Shown one piece after another: positions 6,351 to 11,132 of a DNA stretch of 11,132 nt. The notes beneath the pieces are model-generated. The model did no database searches, was not told the DNA's origin, and worked only from the letters and a program-made list of their open reading frames with translations. The position numbers and the translations under genes were made by a program. The stretch covers positions 1-11,132 of the forward strand of contig JALHTS010000479.1 of assembly GCA_022865965.1 (NCBI GenBank). Direction: 5' to 3'. This DNA comes from Ignavibacteriaceae bacterium (lineage in GTDB: Bacteria; Bacteroidota; Ignavibacteria; Ignavibacteriales; Ignavibacteriaceae). Position 1 is the first letter of the stretch. Each line of letters opens with the position of its first letter.

Positions 6351-7033
6351 TATTTCACCTCAAACTCTTCAATTAGCTCTTCTCTGCCGACACGCTTATA
6401 ATGAGCTATTATTGATTCGTGTTCCATTCTCTTCTTTCTATCTGTATAGATGTTTACGAGTCCAAGTAGCAAGCCAAGAGTTAAAAACGCACCTGCAGGA
6501 AGAATCATTATTAACCATGGTTCAAACTGATCCGGCAAAACTTGTATTCCGAAAAATTCTCTTGAGCCGAGTATCTCTCTTATTCCACCAAGAATAATTA
6601 AAGCCAGAGTAAATCCGATTCCCATTCCAAGAGCATCTAAAATTGCACGACCAGGTTTATTTTTTGAAGCGAAAGCTTCCTGTCTTCCTAGTATCATACA
6701 GTTGACTACAATAAGCGGGATGAATGGACCAAGTGCCTTACTTAAATCAGGAAACTTAGCTTTCATTACAAGATCAACAATTGTTACGAATGTTGCAATG
6801 ATTACAATGAAAGATGCGATTCTAACTTGCGGCGGAATTGTTTTTCTGATTGTTGATATAAGAAGACTGGCCATAAACATAACGAATGTTGCTGCTAGTC
6901 CCATTGCAAGACCATTAATTGCAGAAACAGTTACTGCGAGTACAGGACAAAGGCCAAGGAGTTGTTTAAAAACAGGATTGTTTTCCCAAACGCCCTTTAG
7001 AAATTCTTGTTTTAGTGTTGCTTTCTTTTTCAT
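6350..7033 (-). CDS. rnfE: RnfE, integral membrane subunit
   Basis: RnfE is the partner of RnfA in the membrane core. The 227-residue sequence has the NPVFKQLLGLCPVLAV motif (C29) and VNCMILGRQEAFAS (C112), the second half-site Cys and a family hallmark. About six helices are followed by a charged cytoplasmic tail (197-227, with KKRMEHE). The tail is typical of RnfE and absent from RnfA. The ATG at 7031-7033 has a strong GGAGG 6 bp upstream and overlaps the rnfG stop by 4 bp (ATGA). It ends in a one-base overlap with rnfA. Confidence 0.97.
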   Translation of the reverse strand: MKKKATLKQEFLKGVWENNPVFKQLLGLCPVLAVTVSAINGLAMGLAATFVMFMASLLISTIRKTIPPQVRIASFIVIIATFVTIVDLVMKAKFPDLSKALGPFIPLIVVNCMILGRQEAFASKNKPGRAILDALGMGIGFTLALIILGGIREILGSREFFGIQVLPDQFEPWLIMILPAGAFLTLGLLLGLVNIYTDRKKRMEHESIIAHYKRVGREELIEEFEVK

Positions 7034-7596
7034 TTCAAACCTCCGGCATCGCGAAGTTTTTTCATTCGCTCTATTCCACTATTTATAATTGCAACAACAG
7101 CTTTAGATGAAATAGTTGCACCGGTTATTGCTTGAATTTCATTTGGCTTTTCCGGTTTGACACCCTTAATCCAGTTAACACCGGGTGTTGTTTGAAGCTG
7201 TTTAAACTGATTAGTGAAGGGAGTTTCCGTTACTTTTGTTCCAAGTCCCGGTGTTTCAACCTGATCGAGAATTTCAAGTGCGGTCATTTTTTCAAGATCT
7301 TTAGATAACCCGCAAATCAATCTTATCTTTCCCTGAAAACCATTTCCCGAATAAACCATTGCAAAACCAAGCTCTTCATTATTTTCATTTTTTACTTTGT
7401 AAACTTCAAATCCGGCATTCTGAATCGCCTCATAATTTTTGCCTTCAGGTTGAACGCGGAATATTGCTGCTTCAGTTGCAGCCTTCCGATTTGCTGCAAT
7501 AAGCGGATCGGCCCATTTGTTTACCATCGCAAGAAGTCCGCCAGCAAGTATGCCTATTGAAGTTAAAACCAAAAGCATCTGAACTACTTTATTCAT
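7030..7596 (-). CDS. rnfG: RnfG, FMN-binding subunit
   Basis: RnfG carries a covalently bound FMN on the extracytoplasmic side. The 188-residue sequence has an N-terminal membrane anchor (about 7-25), a conserved ETPGLGTKV stretch (114-122) and the flavinylation motif ITGATISS (157-164). T161 is the predicted acceptor for ApbE-transferred FMN. The ATG at 7594-7596 has AAAGGAGG 9 bp upstream and overlaps the end of rnfD by 4 bp. It overlaps rnfE by another 4 bp. Length and motif spacing are normal. Confidence 0.97.
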   Translation of the reverse strand: MNKVVQMLLVLTSIGILAGGLLAMVNKWADPLIAANRKAATEAAIFRVQPEGKNYEAIQNAGFEVYKVKNENNEELGFAMVYSGNGFQGKIRLICGLSKDLEKMTALEILDQVETPGLGTKVTETPFTNQFKQLQTTPGVNWIKGVKPEKPNEIQAITGATISSKAVVAIINSGIERMKKLRDAGGLK

Positions 7597-8579
7597 TTTT
7601 TCTTTTCCTCCTTTACAGCACCGAATACACGAGGAGTTGTATATCTGTTAATAAGAGGAACAAATCCGTTCATAAATAAAATTGAATACATAACACCTTC
7701 AGGCAAACCGCCAAAGATTCTAATCACAATTAAAATTAATGCAATCCCTAATCCGAATATCCACATACCTTTGTTTGTAATTGGTGATGTTACCCAATCG
7801 GTTGCCATAAACATTGCGCCGAAAAGAAAACTTCCTGCAAAGATGTGAAAGATTGGTGTTGGATACAGAGGATTAATTAACCAGAATATTCCTCCAAAAA
7901 GAATCATTCCAATCGTCATTGAAAGGGGAATGCGCCAGTTTACAATTCCAACTGCTATGAGAAAAATTCCGCCAACCAGAATTGCTATTGCAGAAGTCTC
8001 ACCAAGCGAGCCGCCAATGTTACCAAGAGCTAATGGAGCGGTATCCGTAAAAATTTTATCAAACTTTAATGCTGCGAGAGGAGTTGCGCCTGTAATGCCA
8101 TCAACTGCAAAGGCTGGCTTTGTCCACGTAGTTATCTGAACAGGAAACGCAGCCTGCAGAAATGCTCTTCCAACCAAAGCGGGATTAAAAATATTATAAC
8201 CTAATCCGCCAAAAATCTGTTTACCTAATCCTATTGCAACAACAGAACCTATTGATGTTGCGGACAAAGAAAGGTTTGGAGGAAGAGTAAGTGCAAGAAG
8301 CAATCCTGTTAATGCAGCGCTTCCATCGAACAAGGTGACTTGTTTTTTTCTTATTGTTTGAATTGCTGCCTCGGTTCCAACTGCAAATACCACTGCGGTG
8401 ATCATTATCAGCGCCTGGTAAATTCCAAAGAACACAAGTGCGGCTGCAACTGAAGGTGCAAGTGCAAGATTAACAAACCACATCACTTTTGCAGTTGACC
8501 ATTTTGAGTGTAAATGCGGTGACGTAGTTAAATCAAAATGAATAGATTTTTTATTTTCAACATTGGTTTCTGTAGTCAT
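7593..8579 (-). CDS. rnfD: RnfD, membrane flavoprotein subunit
   Basis: RnfD is a multi-helix subunit with a covalent FMN that lies between RnfG and the membrane core. The 328-residue sequence shows the conserved SPHLHSKWST near the N-terminus, DGSAALTGLLLALTLPP (85-101), FNPALVGRAF (131-140) and the flavinylation motif GITGATPL (161-168, acceptor T166). ATDWVTSPIT (259-268) and PEGVMYSILFMN (293-304) follow. All are family hallmarks. It has about ten membrane helices. The ATG is 8 bp after the rnfC stop and has no clear Shine-Dalgarno, so it probably relies on coupling to rnfC. Confidence 0.97.
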   Translation of the reverse strand: MTTETNVENKKSIHFDLTTSPHLHSKWSTAKVMWFVNLALAPSVAAALVFFGIYQALIMITAVVFAVGTEAAIQTIRKKQVTLFDGSAALTGLLLALTLPPNLSLSATSIGSVVAIGLGKQIFGGLGYNIFNPALVGRAFLQAAFPVQITTWTKPAFAVDGITGATPLAALKFDKIFTDTAPLALGNIGGSLGETSAIAILVGGIFLIAVGIVNWRIPLSMTIGMILFGGIFWLINPLYPTPIFHIFAGSFLFGAMFMATDWVTSPITNKGMWIFGLGIALILIVIRIFGGLPEGVMYSILFMNGFVPLINRYTTPRVFGAVKEEKKK

Positions 8580-8587
8580 AATAAATT

Positions 8588-10003
8588 TTATGTTTCTATG
8601 GTCATTGTTTCATTGCCAGATTGTCTCATTGTTTTGAAACAATGGGGCAATGCATCAATTTGTTTAGCAACTCTTTCACGCTGCATTTGTATTATTTTTT
8701 GTTTTCCTAATCTTATCCACTGAACTAAAGGAATATTAGCCGGACAAGTGTATGCACATGTTCCGCATTCCATACAAACTGTTATGTCTGCGCCTTCAGC
8801 TTCTTCATATTTATGAAGTTGGGAGTAACGAGCTAGCTTTGTTGGGACTAAGTTTAAAGGACAGGTGCCAATGCATTGTCCGCATCTTAAACAAGGTGTT
8901 TCCGGATTTTCAGCAACTTCATCTTTTGTTAAAACTAAAATTCCGGAAGTTGCTTTCATTACCGGAGCCTGAAGATCGAACTGAGCAACGCCCATCATTG
9001 GTCCGCCAACTACAATCTTTACAGCATCTTCTGTTACTCCTCCGCAGAAATCAATAACATTCTGAATCGGTGTTCCAACCGGAACAATTAAATTTCTTGG
9101 AATTTTAATTCCTTTTCCAGAAACTGTCAATGCTGCTGTAGTAATAACTTCACCTTTTATAACTGCATCGTGGATTGCAATGGCTGTTCCGATGTTCTGA
9201 ATAACGGTACCGATATCCATTGGAAGTTTATCCGGAGGAACTTCCTTTCCGGTTACAGCTTTAATCAACATTTTTTCTGCGCCTTGAGGATACTTAGTTT
9301 TTAACGAAATAACTTCGAGTCCCTCTTCTCCGCCTGTGGCGGACGTAACTTTATCGGAAAGAATTTTTATCGCATTGGGTTTATTGTTTTCAATTCCAAT
9401 TACTCCGCGTTTAACGCCAAGAGCCTTCATAATTAATTTGAAACCGGAAATAAGATCATCGGGACGCTCAATCATAAATCTGTAATCGCGGGTAAGATAA
9501 GGTTCACACTCGCATCCGTTAAGAATTACAACATCAATAATTTTATCTTTTGGCGGCGAAAGCTTAACAGAAGTTGGAAATGCCGCACCGCCTTGTCCAA
9601 CTATACCGGCTTCAGCAACTCTTGCTCTTATTTCATCGGCAGTAACTGTTTCAGGATTAAGGGGTGTAAGCAGTACTTTTTGCGTTTCAACTGTTCCGTT
9701 TGTTTTGATGACGATTGAATCTTTCGGAAATCCAGTTGAGGTAATTTCTTTACCAAGACTCATCACTTTTCCAGCAACAGAAGTATGAACATGGGCGGAG
9801 ATAAAGCCTTCTGCTTTTGCAACAAGTTGACCCGGAATAACATCATCACCTTTTTTAACCTGGGGTGATGCTTCTTTGCCAAGATGCTGAGAAAGCGGAA
9901 GAATAATTTCATCCGGTACAGGCATTACTTCGAACACACAATTTTCAGTTAACTCTTTATATTCTGGTGGATGAACTCCGCCACGAAAAGTCCTTAAATT
10001 CAC
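8588..10003 (-). CDS. rnfC: RnfC, NADH/FMN and iron-sulfur subunit
   Basis: RnfC exchanges electrons with NAD(H) through FMN and two [4Fe-4S] clusters at the cytoplasmic face. The 471-residue sequence begins LRTFRGGVHPPEYK, the family N-terminus, which supports the GTG start at 10001-10003. It has the nucleotide/FMN-binding GQGGAAFPT (136-144), NGCECEPYLTRDY (162-174) and an SLBB-type fold (about 300-340). The ferredoxin clusters are C371, C374, C377, C381 and C410, C413, C416, C420, each ending CP. Two oddities lie in the coding sequence. A perfect palindrome encodes residues 221-225, inside a short insert before GLEVISLKTKYPQGAEK. The last 20 or so residues come from a CAATG-rich palindromic repeat. 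It is the first gene of the Rnf transcription unit. Confidence 0.97.
   Translation of the reverse strand: MNLRTFRGGVHPPEYKELTENCVFEVMPVPDEIILPLSQHLGKEASPQVKKGDDVIPGQLVAKAEGFISAHVHTSVAGKVMSLGKEITSTGFPKDSIVIKTNGTVETQKVLLTPLNPETVTADEIRARVAEAGIVGQGGAAFPTSVKLSPPKDKIIDVVILNGCECEPYLTRDYRFMIERPDDLISGFKLIMKALGVKRGVIGIENNKPNAIKILSDKVTSATGGEEGLEVISLKTKYPQGAEKMLIKAVTGKEVPPDKLPMDIGTVIQNIGTAIAIHDAVIKGEVITTAALTVSGKGIKIPRNLIVPVGTPIQNVIDFCGGVTEDAVKIVVGGPMMGVAQFDLQAPVMKATSGILVLTKDEVAENPETPCLRCGQCIGTCPLNLVPTKLARYSQLHKYEEAEGADITVCMECGTCAYTCPANIPLVQWIRLGKQKIIQMQRERVAKQIDALPHCFKTMRQSGNETMTIET
8603..8652. repeat. CAATG palindromic repeat forming the 3' end of rnfC
   Basis: CATTG occurs at 8603, 8611 and 8628, and CAATG at 8640 and 8648. 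The core (8621-8650) folds as a 14-bp stem (TTGTCTCATTGTTT with AAACAATGGGGCAA, two G-U pairs) around a 2-nt loop. It encodes RnfC residues from about 451 to 467 and ends 13 bp before the rnfC stop codon. Confidence 0.75.
9329..9343. repeat. Palindrome inside rnfC
   Basis: TCCGCC (9329-9334), TGT and GGCGGA (9338-9343) form a perfect 6-bp GC-only-plus-A/T stem with a 3-nt loop. It is read in frame as part of S-A-T-G-G at RnfC residues 221-225. Confidence 0.7.
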
Positions 10004-10288
10004 TCTAATCTCTCATATTAAATCGAATATTTTTCAAAATCTGTTAATGCAAACAATTAACAAATATCAAATGACAAAAATATCATCATCCTTTACGCAG
10101 ATTTTTTCAGAAACTATGCCACATAAGCATATAGGAATTATAGCGAAAAGGCTGATTTTTTAAGGTTTTAAGGGATTTTCTTTATCAAACAAGGGAAAGT
10201 GAAGGAGGATTTATCAGAAATGAAAAAAGGTGTTTGGGATTTCACCAACTTAAAAAAGATAATTTCAATTTATTCTTTAATTCTATCA
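10004..10288. other. Leader region of the rnf operon
   Basis: No gene is supported in these 285 bp. The region must hold the promoter of rnfC on the minus strand. The best weak candidate is TTGCAT (10047-10052) and TATTCG (10024-10029), read on the minus strand with 17 bp between them. Both boxes match poorly. GAGAG upstream of the GTG is a weak ribosome site. A short AT-rich repeat, CAAATATCAAATGACAAA (10061-10078), is present. A TGGCAT box near 10120 lacks the GC needed for a sigma-54 promoter. Confidence 0.35.
10223..10246 (-). terminator. Weak possible terminator after the GNAT gene
   Basis: On the minus strand GGTG (10243-10246) and CACC (10229-10232) can pair around a 10-nt loop and are followed by six T (10223-10228). 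The stem is only 4 bp, so this is a weak candidate. Confidence 0.25.
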
Positions 10289-10858
10289 CTATTTACTTAT
10301 GATAAACCTCATTATCGGTCTCGTTTCAGACCATCTTGCAACTTCTTTAAATCCTGCTTTTGTAAAAGCCGAAGATGTTCCCGTCCAAATAAACGGAGGT
10401 GCGGCTTTATCTGTTTTCGGTTCAACTGGATAACCTTCAACTATTTTCGCCTTGTTCTTCTTAGCAAACTTAACTGCTTCTTTTATCAGCTCAACTGAAA
10501 CATCTTTTCTTCTGTAATCTTTGTGAACGAAGAATCATACAATAGACCAGACTGGCTTATCATCTAACGGCGCAAGTATTTTTGAATTATTAAGAACGGG
10601 ATAATTTTCTCTTGGTTGAACTGCCATCCATCCAATTGGATTCTTATTATCAAAGGCAATGATTCCCGGAACTGCTTTGTTCTTTACAATCTTTTTCATT
10701 TCATTCTTTGTTCTGCCGTCCTTGCGCTTTTCATCATATTCTTTTCTTCGCATAAGCCAATACATACACCAGCAACCGGCACAGGCGCCTTTTTCGCCAA
10801 AGAGTTTTTCAAAATCTTTCCAGGTTTCTGATGTCAGGGGTTTGAATGAAAGTTTCAT
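10289..10858 (-). pseudogene. GNAT N-acetyltransferase with in-frame TGA at a Cys position
   Basis: The frame runs 190 codons from ATG (10856-10858, AAGG 5 bp upstream) to TAG (10289-10291), broken once by TGA at 10535-10537 (codon 108). A TTG 15 bp upstream is a less likely start. The first part has a Cys/Trp cluster (GACAGCWCMYW, about 23-33) and PIGWMAVQPRENYP, then DDKPVWSIV. After the TGA it resumes directly as FFVHKDYRRKDVSVELIKEA and continues through EGYPVEPK and ARWSETRPIMRF to the end. This is the normal layout of a Cys-rich GNAT subfamily of about 190 residues. From memory, relatives have Cys at the TGA position and Gly where this gene has Asp119 in the acetyl-CoA loop. A nonsense-mutated pseudogene is most likely; selenocysteine recoding or a sequencing error are alternatives. 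Confidence 0.78.
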
Positions 10859-10956
10859 AGTTGCCTTAGTCAATTATTTTGTGTGATGAAAAATAATTAC
10901 CATGAATCCTTTTACCAATTATTTAATCTTACCGGACATAAAAATTAAAGGGTTTT

Positions 10957-11132
10957 ATGGATTCCGGACAGATATTTTTATATATAATAATCGCTTTAAT
11001 TGGATTTTATATCGTAAGAAAAGTGCTGCTTTACAGGTCGGTTAAACATTATTCGCCTGTAGATGCATCATTAAAGATTAAAAAAGAAAGAAACGTTGTT
11101 CTTCTTGATGTTAGAACTCCACAGGAAAGAAA
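10957..11132 (+). CDS. Membrane-anchored rhodanese-domain protein, N-terminal part
   Basis: The ATG at 10957-10959 has AAAGGG 4 bp upstream. The visible 58 residues hold an N-terminal membrane helix (about 5-23, FLYIIIALIGFYIV), a basic stretch (RKVLLYRSVKH) and then the opening of a rhodanese fold. That opening ends VVLLDVRTPQER, the typical LDVRxxxE motif before the catalytic loop. The active-site Cys loop lies beyond the window, so sulfurtransferase activity cannot be judged. It is divergent from the broken acetyltransferase gene, with 98 bp between the starts. No link to the Rnf genes is evident. Confidence 0.82.
   Translation, partial: MDSGQIFLYIIIALIGFYIVRKVLLYRSVKHYSPVDASLKIKKERNVVLLDVRTPQER

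Noticed and set aside
6121..7088. Long plus-strand frames opposite rnfA and rnfE.
   Set aside because: They are antisense to highly conserved membrane subunits and show no motif or ribosome site of their own.
10110..10130. TGGCAT-like box resembling a sigma-54 -24 element upstream of rnfC on the minus strand.
   Set aside because: The required GC dinucleotide at the -12 position is absent; the sequence reads TG/GA there.
10199..10498. Plus-strand frame with an apparent AAGGAGG ribosome site near 10202 and ATG at 10220.
   Set aside because: It runs antisense across the conserved C-terminal half of the acetyltransferase frame, and its translation is Arg/Cys/Phe-rich with no family features.
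10538..10565. Possible SECIS-like stem at the TGA of the acetyltransferase gene (TTCTTC/GAAGAA).
   Set aside because: The true order on the minus strand gives a 6-bp AT-rich stem with a 16-nt loop lacking the G-rich apex of bacterial SECIS elements, so it is not called as a feature.

Overview
The window is an AT-rich bacterial chromosome segment dominated by a minus-strand gene cluster for an Rnf-type, ion-translocating ferredoxin:NAD(+) oxidoreductase. The gene style suggests the Bacteroidota/Chlorobiota/Ignavibacteriota group, probably Ignavibacteria-like. Reasons are the AT-rich codons, mixed Shine-Dalgarno use, a long RnfB with an extra C-terminal Cys region, an RseC-like protein, and intergenic palindromic repeats. 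This taxonomic guess is an inference and not certain.

Layout, left to right. Positions 1-198 (+) hold the end of an EamA/DMT-type permease. It converges on a six-TM voltage-gated K+ channel (221-1021, -). Positions 1022-1421 hold a probable gene remnant and a clear intrinsic terminator. The terminator belongs to a 187-residue protein of 22-residue amphipathic repeats (1422-1985, -). Next, all on the minus strand, come a small PGPGW membrane protein (2121-2339), an RseC-like protein (2354-2785), RnfB (2915-3763), ApbE flavin transferase (3967-4956), a Tat-signal protein ending in a NusG II domain (4959-5693), and RnfA, E, G, D and C (5778-10003). Transcription runs right to left, so the gene order is rnfC-D-G-E-A, tat-nusG2, apbE, rnfB, rseC, PGPGW. 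Upstream lies a GNAT acetyltransferase gene broken by an in-frame TGA (10289-10858, -). A divergent membrane-anchored rhodanese begins at 10957 (+) and runs off the window.

Working together: RnfB and RnfC carry the iron-sulfur relays, and RnfC also has the NADH/FMN site. RnfA and RnfE are the paired membrane subunits with one conserved Cys in each half. RnfD and RnfG carry the Thr residues that ApbE flavinylates. Tat-NusG II lies 2 bp upstream of apbE and is probably an exported assembly or redox accessory.

The most unusual points are: rnfB split from rnfCDGEA by the accessory pair; a REPIN-like pair of hairpins with compensatory changes between apbE and rnfB; palindromic repeats embedded in the rnfC coding sequence; a degenerate third ferredoxin region in RnfB; a large unrecognised middle region in the Tat-NusG II protein; and a TGA at a Cys position in the acetyltransferase. 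No CRISPR array, rRNA, tRNA or complete insertion sequence was seen.
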